From Exophiala sp. HKRS030 (taxonomy: Eukaryota; Ascomycota; Eurotiomycetes; Chaetothyriales; Herpotrichiellaceae), in the NCBI GenBank assembly GCA_023897205.1, contig JAHWDD010000003.1, positions 7,877,665-7,941,664 of the forward strand: a DNA stretch of 64,000 nucleotides. Reading direction: 5' to 3'. Shown here piece by piece: positions 11,836 to 26,404 of the stretch (position 1 is the stretch's first letter; each line of letters starts with the position of its first letter). The translations under genes and the position numbers were made by a program. Under the pieces are notes generated by a model. It was not told the origin of the DNA. It worked only from the letters and a program-made list of their open reading frames with translations, and made no database searches.

Positions 11836-14800
11836 TCATGCAAACCCGAAATAGTCTGCACCAAGATTAATCGCTGTCATCAAGTTGTTTCTGAGAGTGT
11901 CGTAATCGTCATAAACAGGCAAGTCAAGTTGGTTGAAGCAAGTGTGGCTGGTCGGCAGTCGAGTCTGGCTAGGATCCCTGAGAAATTCTTGTTAGTAAAC
12001 AGTAGACTCTATCATGTATGGGAGAAACTCACTTATGGATGCTGAACATCGTAGTTCCATTCATCCCTTCCAGGTCCTTAAAGCCGTTCAGAGGCACTTT
12101 ACTGGTACCTGTGACGAATTGCAGCAACTTAGCCTTCTCTTCATTACTCATGCCTCGAACAATGCGCCAGAACCATGTGACCTGAGGGCTATTGGCAGTG
12201 TAATTGTGATACTCAGTATGAGCTCTCCAATCGTCGACATCAATCTCAGGAAGACCAGAAATGAGTAATTCCAATTCTTGTTCATCGAAGATAGCGATGA
12301 GCTCGGCCGGGATGATGTCGTGAAACCCGCGAACAAAATTCTCAAGCTGTTCCTTGACAGATGTTGTCAAACGGTAACGGACTTGGGCGTTGACGTACTC
12401 CTTCTTGTTTTCGTCTGTCACGGGGACATTTCGACCGTTTGGAATCAAGTCCACAACCTTTTCTTCTCCAAACTGTTCTTCAATGACTGAAAAGTCTTCG
12501 GTGATGACATCGGTGATACTATTTTGCAATATCCACATCAGACTCTTATAGTAATCGAGGTCCATTGACTCCAAGTCTTTCAAATTTGGCTCTTTTCCAA
12601 GAAGTCGCTTGTAGACAGCACGACTAAAATGGGCATCAAGTACACGCCCTTCATGCAAAGCTTTGCCAATGATTCGACCAATGAACTTGAAATAGAGTAG
12701 GTGCTCGCCATTGATCCAACTTAGAGGGTTTGGATGGAAAGTGGTGCGATCGGCAGCGACAGGTTGCCAAAGCGCCCAGTCAGGATTAAACATGCCACGG
12801 GCCAGTACTTGAAACCATTCGCGGGTGACGCCACCAGCATCGACGCCTTCTTCGCCATTGAAGCGGATATTGAGCTTACCATACTTCATTTCGTCGGCTG
12901 ATTTGTAGTACAAGGCTTTGTAGGAATCGAGGAAAACCTGGTCACGACGAACGCTCAATTGTAATGGAGGTTGGATATGGCGCTGCTGGTGCAGTCGAGA
13001 GTGAATCTGCTTAGTGAAGTAGGCACGCTTGTTATCGAAGTCAAGGACTTTAGGATTCTTGACAAGAAGACTGAAGCTGCCATTGCCTTGCATCAACTTG
13101 GGGATTGCCGAATAATGTCGTTCAGGATCTTCCGGTGTTCAGTGGTGAAGTTGAAAAACAGCTCCTCGAGATCATTTAAGGATTCTGGTCCTGGGCTTCC
13201 TGGCATTTGCTCTCTCACCTGCCTCGCCAGCACTGAATCTTTGAGAGATGTGTTCTTGCAAACAACCATGAGTGATTCTATCAGTGGTAGAAGGATGTTT
13301 GCAAAGCTTGTGATGTTGTCCTTCTCGCGGATAGTTGTCAGACAGTCGCTGAGCTTGGCCCATAGAGGTCCAAGAGCGAGGCTTTCGTAGGAGGAGGTCA
13401 AAATGCTCTTGACAGCTGGGTTTTCTTCTCCTTCTTCCATGTCCTTCTTAGGAGCAGACAGATAATCCAAAGCTTGGAGGACTCGCAAAAGTTTGACCTG
13501 GTCAGATCCAGAGTGGGAGAACTTTGATGATGAAATTGCTTGAAGATCTGTGCTAGATTGAGCATCCGTTAGTTGAGGCAAGAGCTCATCGAGATCTGCA
13601 CAGATTGAGTGGGAGAGTAGTTTAACGTGGCTGATCAGCTCTTTACTGAAGATAGCGGCTGTACCCGGAATGCAGGATAGGCTTGACAAGGTCTCCAAAG
13701 TAGAGTGAAAAGTGTCACTGTTGCACTCAGGTGCAACAAAAATGCTGACAACCAGCTTGAGATTATGTTCCGAAATCTCTGGTGGTTCGAAGCTCTTCCT
13801 GGATCTAACCTCATCGGACTCATCCAAACCAGTTTCTGCCTTCGCAAGAGAGGTACTAGATTCGTTGGCGGCGCTAGGATCTTCTGGCGCAGTTGTCGGA
13901 GCTCCTTCAGCTGGGACATCTGGAAGACTGACATCCTGTTCAGAGACAGTATGTTGAGCTGTTTCGGTTTGGTTGGTATCCGAAGGTGGTTGAGCATCCG
14001 TCGTAACACCATCGGCTGTCTTATTCTCACTTGGGGCCTTTTCTTTGTCTTTTCTCAAGAGTGTGGGCAAAGGTGAAGTGACAGCAGCTAGCAATTCCGC
14101 TAGCGATTGAAGACATGTTGAGCTTTCCACAATCAACTTCCGATCTAGAAGGCCAACAAGATCATTGAGAGGATACCTGGCTGATTTGCTGTCTGTTGCT
14201 TTGCCTTTTCCTTTTTTAGAAACAGGGTTGACGTCAACTTCACGGAGAAAGATAGTTCTGATATGCATGCCTCCAGAGGACAACTGCTTGAGTGCCGAGA
14301 GACATTGTTGAACTACCACAAGAGGTGTTACCTCATCACTGACTCCACCATGTGGTGGCATCGATAAAGTACGTCGCAATGGCTGAGGTGTCTTTTGTCC
14401 TACGGTCGCTTTCGCTCGGAGTGAGAGGTTCGCAAGAGAGCGCTCGACTGCAGAAACATCGGTACTGCCCTCTTTAAGAACAACCAGAAGCAAATGAATC
14501 ACCTCGAATCTAGTCTGTCGGTTTCCACATATATTCCGAAGAACGGTCCACAGATTTGTGCGTAGAGATCCTTGTTGAGGTAAGAACATGAGGCGGAGAA
14601 GAGTGGCAACTCCTGCTTTGTCAACCATTTGAATCACCTGTCGTTTGTCACGTTGAGGGCCGTCGTTGGTTCGATCATCACGGCCATCTCTATCGCCCAT
14701 CCCAGTGTAGTGGAGGAGACGTCTAGCATGAGCTCGCCCTTCAGCAGCATGACGAGGATCAAGCTGACGCAAGATTTCTGGGGGCTGTTCGGCTAGAATG

Positions 14801-17800
14801 GCACGGCGGAATTCTGGATCCAAGGTGGCCAAGAAATTATCATTGTCCATTTCCTCGGGTTGCGCTTGTCCAGCCGTGGTAGAGACTTGTCTTCTAGCAG
14901 CTTCACGCTCTCGTCGCCGCTGTGCATGGATTTCTTGCTCCCGGATCTCTTCGCGGATCTCCTCAGGGAGAGCATTGAGAAAGTCTGGGTCGATACCCCC
15001 ATTTGCATCAGCACTTCCATCCTGGCGAGCTTCCTCGCGTCGCGTAGCATACTGCTGCATGATGACTTCTTCCCTTAGGTCTTCAGGAAGGGCCTCAAGA
15101 TAGTCGTGATCAATGGAAAGTCCGGTGATATCAAGTCGACGACCTCTGATGGTAGTCCATACACGAGGCTGGGCATCAGCGCTGCCAGCCTGGGGATTTT
15201 CGGATTCTGTAATGCCGACGTCACTTTCAGTACTCTGGACATCTTCCATGGGCTCGGTGTTGCCACTGTTACCTCCTGTGGTGTTATCCTCATGGCCTCT
15301 GGCAAGAAGCTCGGCCTCTGCCTCTGCTCTCACACGTTCTTCCTCGGCCTTGGCGGCAGCTTCGCGTTCTTCCGCTTCTTTCTTTTGCTTTTCTGCCTCG
15401 AGTCGGAGTTTCTCCTGGGTCTCGCGCTCGATCCTCTGCTCTTCTTCCCTCTTGCGCCGTTTCTCTTTTTCTTCTTGCTGAGCAGGAGGTACGAGAATCG
15501 AATTGATCAGAATCTGCACTCGCTGAATCTTGTCGAAATAAGTGTTGCCGAAAAGGATTCTAGCCTCTTCCTGCCATCTCGTCATTGTTGTGCCAGGGAC
15601 GAAACTGCTGGCCCGGGGATAGTCTTCTCGAGAATGATGCCGATGTCCAATACCGGCCACGGATGGGCGGAGAATCTCGCGAATATCGCCAAGGGGGCAC
15701 TCATACTAATTTGCATGCGTCCTCCAGCGCCTTGGTCGTTGCGTTGAATTGCTTGCATAATGGCATCCAATACTGACCCGTGGGATTCGGCGCCTTCTCC
15801 ATTTCGAATTACAGTCTGAAAGGTTGTGCCCAGGGGTGGGAACCCTGCCAAACCAGGGAAGTTTTCCAGGCCTGGTGGAAGGAAGTTGCTATGACTGAGG
15901 GCTTCAAGTCTCTGTTGCCGGTTCTGCTCAGGCTGGGGCCGGCGCAACAAGGGGTTGGTACCATCATCACCAGCAGTACGACCGTGTTGTGTTTGGCGGC
16001 CAGGGCGCGTGATGTGATGGAGGCCATCACCGTGGCCGAGACGACGGCTGATAAAGTTAGAAATATGTCCACCAACGCCACGCATTGGACGGTGACGACG
16101 TGTGAAGGAGGGGAAGTCGTTCCAGACCAAGCCATCCCCTTGATCAAGAAGGTCATCGCCACCACCGCCACCAGCTAGGAAGTGATCGAAGTCATACTCC
16201 ATCTCGTCATTCTCGTCCATTTCCTCACCATCCTCGTCGTCGTCCTCATCGTCCTCATCTTCCTCATCATGTTCGCCAGAATCACCGGTGGGTATAATGA
16301 GTTCTGGAGGAATGTTGGTTGGCATTCCAGAAGGACGATCCAAGTCGTGATCATCGAGCACTCTCAGAAGGCTGCTGAAGACACCCGGGGTTCCAACATC
16401 AACACCATGAACACCGAGAGACATGTCGTTGCCTTCAAATGCGATTGCGGCTGATTCTTCCTCATCCTCACTTTCGTCGTCCTCATTGTCCTCGTCCTCG
16501 TCTTCCCATTCGCCTTCTTCTCCTTCGGGACCATCATTGAGACTATCGTTCTCATCGTCGGCATTGATTTCCCCAGAATCATCTTCCTCGATCATGAAGT
16601 CGTCTCCATCTTCACCTTCCTCATTTTCATCATCATCCTCTGAGTCAGACTCGTCGTCGTCCTCTTCGTCGTCATCGTCATCCTCTGAATCAATTTCCAT
16701 GTGAGGATCGTTGACAACAAACTCAATGTCCATGGGAACATCGCCTGGAAGACCTTCAATGGGACCATCGGTTGCCATTTCATCATCTCCTTCTTCGTCA
16801 CTCACGGCCTCGCCATCATTGCCTCCTGTAACCATGCCATTTTCATAGTCCATTTCCTCATCGTACTCCTCGTCGTACATCTCTTCGTCTTCATCTTCTT
16901 CATCTGATTCGGAATCGCTCTCAGGGTCACGATTGGGGTCCAGCATGCCGAGAGCGGAATTGCGGAAGAGATCAGGAGTCTCCTCTCGCTCTTCGTCGAG
17001 ATCAGACACAGAAGAGGCTGACGAGATGACATCTTCTGACATATTTCCTGTCATTTGGGTCAACAGTTCAGGAGACGTCAAGCTAAGCTGACTTGCAAGC
17101 GTTGTTAGCTCTTGAAGAGGGCGTAGGATGAACTTGATAACTCGCTTCGAACCGGAATATGATAAATCAATCTCGGCCAAAGAACTGGTCAGTACTGCAG
17201 TCAGATTCTTTTCGAACATCATGCGACCAAGAACCTTGAAAGAAGTATTATGTGACCCTGCTGAACCATCTGGGACGGCGGGCTTGGTCAGAAGCCTATT
17301 GAAGAGGGCTGCAAGACACAGCAGGCGACTGTATTTCATCTGAAGGGCTTCTGTTGACGAGATTGCATCTCTGTAAGATTTGATTGCATGCTCTAGCACA
17401 AAGCGACGAACAAAGGTTAAGTCGGGCTCGTCATCTTGGTCATCGACAGCGCTTCCTGTTGCGTGACGGGGCGCGATCGTCGATAAACCGCTTTCTCCAG
17501 TCTTTGAACATAGAGCGACAATAACACGAATAGCCCAGTCGCTGGTGAGAAACTTCTTTCGCCAATGGATTGACTCATCCTTGTCGACATAGCAGGAAGG
17601 GATCAAGCCGTTGAGGAAGTAATTCAAGATTGTGGATCGAGGTTTCGAAGGAGTACTGGCCGTCGGTTCGGCTTTTCTTGAGAAGTTGATGAGCTCGATC
17701 TTGGCGCGATTGTACGAGTGCAGGAGTTCTGTTAAGGTATACATCAAGAAGCAGCGATAAGAGAAAATAGGATGATCTTCCGGCTTGAACTTGGTTGATT

Positions 17801-20800
17801 CCGGCTTTGATGCAGGATTGGAATGGCTTGCAGTCCCTTCTTGGCTCCCCTCTGGAAGACTGACTTCGGTGTTGTTTTCGTCTCCGGTGGCGGCTTTTGC
17901 GGTCGTGCTCTCCGAATTGACTTGCTGGTCCTCAACATCCTTGTAATTCATGAGTTCAGAAAGAATGAAATGGATGACCCCATCTGGGTGCTCAACGACA
18001 GGAGCTTTGATGTCAGAATTCTTGCTCTTGTGAGGATCGTGCAATGGCTCTGCTGGTGATTCAACACTAGCCGTCGGTTCCATCAGAGTGTCCTCATTCT
18101 GAGCTTCGACCCGAGAAGATTGTTCTTTTCCTTGTTCGAGAGCAGAATCCTGTAGTACCAGGCCAGAGCTGATGCTGTGCGGAGTCCAGGATGAGAACTT
18201 GACAAGCTCACTGGTTACCTGAACGAAAACTTCTGGAGAACGAAGCACAAGATAATGGAGTTCACGGATGTAGCCGGTGGTGTCCATCTGTCTTGTATTT
18301 CGACCGTTGAAAGCTGCCCGAATCTCGCTGCGCATAATTTGTCGAAGCGTTGCATCATCTTCCATGATATGCCGTAAAATAATCATGAAGGAGCTCTGAA
18401 GTCGATGTCCAACTCCATTCGCCAGCTGTTTGATCATGAGAAAAAGGCTCTGAATATTTCTTTTCTCGCCCAAGAGGGTGGCAATCTCTCGGGTGCGGGT
18501 CAGGATAACGAGCACTCGAGAAATTGCTAATGCCATCGCTTTGTCCTTGCCGACTCTTCTTAGCAGTCCAACCAACGCGTGGAATAGATCGAGTTTCTGT
18601 TGGGCATCTAAGACTGATGTGGGGATCAGTACTGCCTTCTTGACAGTGTCCAGATCATTTGGTGGGTCCCATTTGATCTCCGCAGGTTCGTTGTCCTTTG
18701 AGAGCATCTTCTCCATGATCAAGAGTACTGGTGCAACCCATTGGAAAGAATCTTCCGCAATGCGTTCGTTGTTTGCTGGCAATTGGAGGAAAGTCAAGAG
18801 ACCCTCAAAGGAATCTTGGTAGACACCGAGAGTGTCCTTGAAGACTTCACCATCCTGGATCAAGAGAGCCACAAGATGTGCAGCCGCAGCAATCTTCTTG
18901 CCACGACCCTCGTTGATCTCGTCATCAACTTGCATTGACAGTAAAGAAGTAACCAAGAGATTGGAAGTAGTGCGCCAATATTCTTTAGCATCACTCTCTG
19001 TGAGTTTCTTTGTCGCACTAAGAATCAAATCCGAAAGCTCAAATGTGAGGTTCTGATGAGTGTTGAGAATATTGTTACAGCGATCCGCAAGGTCGTCGCG
19101 AATGGCATCTCGTTCTGCGTTGATAGTCTCCACAGAATAGGCTGTAGAGGGATCTGTTGGTATAGACCTCGGGCGTGATTGTTGCGCATTAGAACCCTCA
19201 TCATTCAAAATATTATGGATGTCCATTGCAAAAGGAGTGTGTTCAGACAGAGTCTCCGGTCGTTGAGAGGGTGCTGCACATCTCTAGTTGACTCCGTGGC
19301 ATCAACCATCTCGTTGTCTTCCGACTCGTTGACAACCTCAGCCAAAGCAGCTTCGATGGTTCCACCACGCGGAGATCCGAAAAGAGCAGCAGTCAGCGAG
19401 TTTGATTGTTGGTTGACAGAGGGACCGAGGGCATCAGGAGTCTGATCCAATGGGGAAGGTTCTGTCTCTCTCTCTGGAATAGGCAGTCTTCTCCGTCGAG
19501 GGTTTGCTCTGAAGGCTCTGCAGTATTCTTCTGCTGCTACAATCGAACTTGAGCCCTGAGTATTGGTGCGGTAAATGGCTTCTCGGGCAAGCTCTTCGTC
19601 GTACCCTTTTTCCTGCAGGATATTGACCTTGGCGGTTTCGATGTTAGGTTTTCTGGGTGGACCCGGCGTGAGCTGAGGTTGACGGTCGTTGGATTGAACA
19701 GCCTCGCCTTCGGCATCACCAGTGAGAACGTGCTTCAAAATGGAAACCAACTTTTGTACAACGTCCTTCGACGCTTGGTCGGCATAGTCACTCTCCCAAA
19801 TCAGGCGTGTCAGAGGCAGCGCTTCCATTCGAAGACTGAGCAGAGCCTGAGCAGGAACAAAGTAGTAAGCCTTTTGCGGTTCGGAGTTCTTCAGGCTGTG
19901 GGACTGGAGCGAATCCATGATGCTCTTCGAACTAGTAAATTCATCGAGGATATCGAGACAGATCTTAAGACCTGCATTAGCAGAAAAGATCGAATGCTCA
20001 ACCTTACAGGACTTGAGCTTATCGAAAAACTCTGTTCCAATCTTGGTCAGAGCTTTGATACCTCCGGCCTTTCTGAAAGTCTCCACAACGAAGCTCTGAC
20101 GAGCAGCTGAGGGCACGGGTCCAGCAGAGGAATGACTATCATCATAAAAGCTTCGACGAATGTTATCAAGCGCTACAACAAGATAGGTGAAACGGGCCTC
20201 CACATCCTCAAATCCAGCCGTTTCTTGGTCTTGAGTGTTGATAAAGTAAGGCTGTAGCTGAGTCATATACGCGGTAGCGAGAGCATTCGCAACCAAGGCC
20301 AGCTTCTGCTTGGCAAATGTTTCTGGACGACGGCGACTGACAATGCCACGACCAAGGCGACATAAGAACTCAGTATTGGCCGCAGGTGTGACAATCAAAA
20401 GATAGCGAAGGATCTGTGCATTTCTGAAGAATGGCGTTCGCTTCGCGTCCTCAAGTTGAGCTCCATCTATCTTGGCCTGTTCCGTGCTATTCGGTTGATC
20501 TGCCAGTCCTTCACCTTCGGGGGTCGCGGTACTAGGACGAACGCTAAGAATCCTGTCGACCTCGTCATCTCCGGTAGAGAAATGTTCGGGCTTCGTTGCA
20601 GTGAGCCAGGATTGCGGAATAGAGCGTTGGAGTGCAATTTCTTCACGATAGCAAGCAGCTGATATGGTACCCAACATCCTGCTGATTTCTGCAAAGATAT
20701 CGGCCAGATTGACGTTTCCGAAAAGATATGTCTGTGACGACCTCGTACTGTACATTGGTGAGTTGAAAACCTCGGCCAAAACTTGAGACAGGCAGAAGAC

Positions 20801-23800
20801 AGCCATCAAACTCTTCACTTCTCGTGTCCCTGATAACTCGACGTGTGAGAGACTATCTTTGCCCTTGGCAGAATTAGACAGCTCTGGCTTGAGAAGTGGC
20901 GCGAAGTAACAGCTCCAATCACGCGGCTGGTTCTGACTGAAATTCTGAAGTTCAGAGCAGGCAAACCGAGCACGGTCGGCAAGAGCAGGCAGCACGATAC
21001 TAGGCTTTGTCTCCGCCATCATATGCACAGCAGACGAGAGATCTTGAAACAAACCATCTCGACGATTGAAGGGTTGCTCGCCAACCTGCAGACTGGGAAG
21101 AGTGATGAAATCGAGGACCAAGTCTGCGCCATCATAATCGAGGAAATTGGTACACAAGGACTGATTTTCAAAGAAGGTTACCAAGAACGCAATCGCGGGT
21201 CTTGCATAGTCGTTCGCTGCAAGACCATGGCTATCAGTATCGCTGGGGACGACGGAAATATTAGTCGCTGGGAGGGTCTCATCAGCAAGCGTGAGAAGTC
21301 GTCCGTTCGGAAGCTTGAGAGGGCGTGAGGCTCGTGAATCGCTTGGCTCGGTGGCCACAGGCGGAATGACCTCCCAAGAAAGCGCCTCGTTACCGCCACA
21401 AGGAACGAAGAGATCTTCGCCGTCACCCAGCCAGAGCTTGGGTCCAGCGCCACACGTAACAGATAGTGAACGGCTGATGTGTCTCACGCGAGCAATCATC
21501 ACGATCACAGCACTTAGAATAGGGTTCCGCAAGTTTGGGTGATGTCGGACGAGTTCATCAAAGGTAGATCCCAACAGAGCCAAAGTGTTGGTGTCTTTGA
21601 GCACCTTTACATGAGCAGGAGATTCGAAGATCTGAAAGAATGTTTCCAGCGCTCCGGATGACTTGAAGAGATCAAATCCTGCATTTGTAAGACAGATTGC
21701 CCCAAAGATTTGCGACACGTTGATAATTGCATCCATTGACGGTGGAATACCGGGAGGTTGAGTATCTGGAATGGAAGAAATTGGTTCAGAGTCCATCGAG
21801 GGCTGCACTCTTGGTGTCCGTGAAGCGTTGACAGTATTCAACAGACTTTGTATGATTCCAGCTTCAGAGATTATTGTATAGCTTGTGGGTTCGTTGTGGA
21901 GGAAACCACATACTGCCTTGACAACCTCGCTCCATGTGTGGGCACCAAAGGCTGGCAAATGATCCGCAATTAAACGAAACGCTTGGAGAAGAGCTTGCGA
22001 GTCGACCAAGCTTCTCAATACACGATCTGCTTGAGGACCTTGATGACCACTAATATCGTTGATCATATCAATGATGGATCGAATGATTTGTTGATGCATG
22101 TACGGAATCTCGTAATCGGTTGCCCGAGTTCTGAACTGCGGCAGGATCCCATCGCCCCTATCGTACATCTGCCAAGCATCAGTCACAAGCTTTCCCAGAA
22201 GATTACTGATTGCTTCAAAAGCGTTGCTGGCCAGCAAAGTTGCCATGCCGTCTTTGAAGTAGTGAAAGAACGTTTTGATGAAATCCAGCATGCGAAGGTG
22301 AACTCTCAGCGCCTTTTCAGTGGTGACAGCGAAACCAGAAAGATAGGTAGAGATGAAAGACGAGGCGATGATAGGTTCACTAGATCGGCCATGGTGTCCC
22401 GTGGCTTCAATCAGGGTTCTCGGCAATGAAAATATTGCGTCCCTCCAGTCATCACCCACTACATTATCGGTGCTATCGTTTTCTCTCGCAATGTCAGCAA
22501 GGCCCTTTTGAGTAAGCTGTACCAGCAATCCATTGCTTGAGCCCGCTCCAAGAGCGACATTGATGTCCGAAGAGAACAACTTATGTGGCGCAAGAACACC
22601 CATGGTCTCCATAGCGATTGTTTGTAGATACAAAGACACCGAGACCTGAGCCTTCTTCGGATCATGGATCAGGCTGACAAGTTGTTGGATCAACTCATGG
22701 GGTTTGAAAGAGGTGCCTTCCACATCGAAAACTTTTTGTGCAAGCTCGGTCTCGGAGAAAACATTAGCAAGACTTGCAATCGCTAGTAATCGCACAGCCA
22801 AGAGTTCTTTTCGGGACTTGGAGGATGTGATCAGGCCATATGCAATACGTAGCTGATGTAACAGATCGTACTTGACGTCGGCCGGCATGTCTTCCGGGGT
22901 GTTTGCCAAGATGGATTCGATCTTGTGATTGCTCAAGTCTGTTGACGTGTATTCGATCGTCCTGGTGTCATGGGTGTTGTGCTTCGCTGTGCTTTTGTGC
23001 GATAAGGGGCTTGATGGATCATCACTTGTCTCTACTCTCGACAATGTCGAAGAGGCCGCGTGTCTGATTGGAGTAGGCGTTGAGGGTACTTCAGAAACCT
23101 GTGACTGTGCTGTGCCCGCAGCCGAGTTTTCGACGGTTTCTGGCTTCCATGACACCTTAACATATGCCCATTGCTGCCAGTCTCGATCAGGTGCAGCTGT
23201 CGATTTGTGGCGTTCGCTCTGGGATGATGTGTCTCTGCAAAGAGCGCGAAAGTCGCTTGGTGTTACAGCAGTAGAGTTCCTCCTAGGCTTTACGGGATGA
23301 GGCGGTCTTTCCTTGGATTTGGGTTTGACTGGAGAAGTCGGCGCTCGCTTGTTCGGAGGAGGTTGATGATGATCTAGGGCCGATGCAAGTTTCTGCAAGC
23401 GACTGTGGTCAAAGTCGTAGAACTTTGTTGAAAGCTGTTGCGAAGGAGGAGGACGTTCGGCATATCTCTGTGCAAGGAAGAAAGTGATTCGTAAGGTACT
23501 GCGGAGGAGGGAAAGAGATGTAGTGTTGAGCAAGTCATTCAAGCGATCAGTACTGTTGTAGACAGCTCTATTGGCACACTTTTCGACCAACAGCTTGGAG
23601 AAGACTAGAATGGCTTCAACCAGCTCTCTATCACCCTCTGGACCAAACTTTAGCTCCTTGAGCCTCTGCTCAGTAACTCCCGGGCTGCCTTCAAGGAGGA
23701 GTGATGTGCCGAAGGGAATTGTCTGCGGACCTTTGTCGAGGCCATACTTTGAGTTGAAAGCCTGAAGAATGGAATCGAAGCGATCGAGTGGCTCAATCCA

Positions 23801-24023
23801 GTTGTTCAGGTCACCCCGCGGGTAAGGCCATCGCTGTGACCATCCATTGAAAAGCGCAGGTAGATCTGCGAGGTCAACCGTGGACACCTTCTTGACGAGA
23901 TCAGATACCGCAGGAGACTATGAGAGATTATGTTAGTTCTGTCGGCAGACAGTCTGGTGGAGGTAGACAACGTACCAGTGACACTTTGTGCTTCTCCTGT
24001 GGCTTCCTCGTGACCTTCCCCAT
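11836..24023 (-). CDS. tom1: HECT E3 ubiquitin ligase, Tom1/HUWE1 type, three apparent frameshifts
   Basis: Giant ubiquitin ligase of about 4,025 residues. Exons are 24023-23976, 23917-12033 and 11977-11836, with introns of 58 and 55 bp. The N-terminus MGKVTRKPQEKHKVSL comes from exon 1. Armadillo-like DUF908/DUF913 regions fill roughly the first 1,000 residues; a UBA-like helix bundle lies near 1,445 (QEKGYDEELAREAIYRT). A very acidic Asp/Glu tract is encoded about 16180-16960, followed by ubiquitin-binding DUF4414-like helices (DFLNALPEEIREE near 14980). The C-terminal HECT domain carries its catalytic cysteine in the last exon (TSHTCFNQLDLP, Cys codon 11938-11940) and ends in YFGFA. The frame is broken at 19256-19259, 15693-15697 and 13100-13103; one extra base at each site restores conserved sequence. 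Family roles include nuclear protein quality control and mRNA export (known from yeast, not shown here). Confidence 0.95.
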
Positions 24024-26404
24024 CTTCTCTATGACCCGTGTTGTGGCAGCATAGGCTGCGCGAGATATTTGAGATTCACTCTACAAGTGCCAATACTGAT
24101 TCTTACTTGAGGAAGAAGTGGACGAAGAATTTGAGGGTGTCTGCGGAGGTCGAAGGGGGACGGGGCGACAGGCGACTATAGAGTCGATGATAGGTAGGAC
24201 GAAGGGATACAAGGTCGAACCGACCCGAGGCTGAGTCGACCTGTTTGAAGTGTGGTGAGGCGGAAGGCTAGGGACGAAGGCGAAGGAATCCGTAGAGTAA
24301 ATGAGGGCGACAGGTTGAATTGCCAGACGCCGGACCGCCGTTGGAAGGCTTGCAATGAAGCTGGAAAAGGAAGTGTAGTGTACAAGGAGGGTAGTTGTTA
24401 CAGGTGATGGAAGTTGGAGGATCGAGAAGAAAATCCAAATCGTCAGAAGATGAGGAATTGATGGAGATGGAATCTTTGGTCGTGGACGTGGTTACGGTGG
24501 TGCAATGTTTTACGGTTTGTGATTCGCGGGTTTGCAGGTGGTTTGTAACTGCAAACCGCTAAAACTCAGTTACGCAGTACTCCGCCAGATGTTCTGGACA
24601 TGACGAAACGCAGCGCGGATATAAAGTGGCTGCTAAAGCGCAGAAGTGACGGCGCTCCAAGACTGTTGGTCACTTAGTCAGTTCGTTAGTGGGGTTTAGG
24701 TGACGACGAGTAAAACTTTGGGGTGTCCCCGGTAGGTACCTAAATACTACCTACGGAGTAGACTGGGGGGCAAGTCCCCTACAGGGTGCGCCTAAATTTG
24801 AGTCCTTGTCTTACATAATTATACACTGTAATTTCAGACGCTAACGAACCAAGAAGTCACATGTGACAAGCTAAGTTAGGAGGTCACGCTTAGCTACATA
24901 GGTACGTACCTAAGGTACACCTACCAGTTCCCAAACGTTGAATCTCATCATTCACGTTCGATTCTTCACACGTCCTCGGCGCCTAGTAACGAGATTGAAT
25001 AAGTGCCTAGGGCGTTCCCAGCTATCCAGCTACTGAGCTGAGGGTTTGCCACATCCAAAAGGGCATTCCTCGGTATCGAATACATCAGACAGCCGATCAA
25101 CAAGTACTCTGAAACAGGCAGTCTTCTTTTGTTCAAAAACCTAATCTTGCATATACCGATAGTCCAAGAAAAGCAAGGCATTGGGCCTGAAGAAATCGCA
25201 GTCAGTGACGAACGGTGTCTGCAAGTACCCGCATCAATAAAAGCAGCCCATCGAAGATCTATATGGGCAGTAGTGATCTAACAGCTTCTCTTGTCTAAAA
25301 TGTTCGGATGGGTTCAAAGGTTCATCCAACAGTACGTAACTGTGAGAACCAAAGAACATGGCCCAGTTTCCAGCTTTACCGGACCGAGGATTCCAGCACC
25401 TCGCCGGGGGAATGTATCTCTGCACAGTCACTCTGGATGGTGGTGTGCTCCGGGTCGACGACAATAACCGTACCTCCGGGATGCGTATCTCTATCAAAAG
25501 GCTATTTCCTGTCCACATGCAGTTGGACCAGCGTCAAGAGGTAGAATTTCAAGCTGCCCATTATGACTGACAACTTGCTGAAGAAAGTCCCTGGCATTCC
25601 CAATCCGAGAGCCTTGCTTCAGCATATCTCTCAATTTTTTCTAGTGTGCTTAGAATCGAGACAGTAGCCCGAGGAGTACTTCGCTACACCGGTATGAGGC
25701 TTGAGCAGGCTCTTAGGGGGTTCCTGGTACCGTTGCTGTGATGGCTAGAGCGCCCTTCAAAGGCGGTTTCTACTGAGAATGAAAAGGTGAGCCCGTTGAA
25801 AAGTACTGCAGGTTCGCGAGAGTTGCATATGGGCCATGATGCAGCACCACCATCAGTTGGCTGTGTGTGATTGCCGTCCAGCGGACAGCTTCTTGGCAGT
25901 CCAAGAATTGTATGGAGTATAGTCCATCTCGTGGAATCTGCTTGTTACGTCTACCTATTACCTTTTGGCCTTTGATATGAGCTGTGAAAGTCCTAGAGTG
26001 AAGCTTAAAGCAAGAACCGTAACGTGATATTGAGCGAACAGTGGTAAGGTACCGACGATTAGTTGGTAGGTCGCTAGTTACAGGTACCTAAGGTAATATT
26101 GGTACTTGGTGCTGACTTCGACTTCCCCTTACTACAGCTTACGGAGTAGACACCGGGTTCTTGCCACGGGTATCATGTGAGTCGCGGCCCACCACCACCA
26201 CTACTGGAGTCCTACATACACGTGCATCGGATTAAGGCAGTCCGGCTTTCAACATAAACCGTTTGGATCAGGTAGGCGAACTGGTGATTAGAACTATATC
26301 AGCCGTACCAAATCATAAAGGCTGGAAAAAAGACAACCTAATCCTAGTTCATACAAATTGCCCGTCGTCCAACGTAAACTTGTGGAACCTGCCTCTACTG
26401 ATAG
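24024..26404. other. Long gene-free interval with short intergenic repeats
   Basis: 2.4 kb between the tom1 start and the oxygenase stop. It holds the tom1 promoter and, from about 24.7 to 26.2 kb, clusters of GGTACCTA/TAGGTAC words plus two copies of TACGGAGTA (24752-24760 and 26140-26148). A minus-strand stretch at 25260-25510 has gene-like codons in two frames but several stops; it could be decayed coding sequence. No intact gene. Confidence 0.5.

Noticed and set aside
16423..16704. Ser-rich plus-strand frame opposite tom1
   Set aside because: Antisense shadow of the Asp/Glu-rich acidic tract of Tom1.
13093..24023. Reading the tom1 region as four separate genes
   Set aside because: The joins fall within conserved sequence of one HUWE1/Tom1 protein and each needs only one base.
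25234..25570. Protein-like stretches (TVIVVDPEHTTIQ and GNWAMFFGSHSYVLLDEP) on the minus strand
   Set aside because: They lie in different frames separated by stops, with no recognisable family; at most a decayed fragment.
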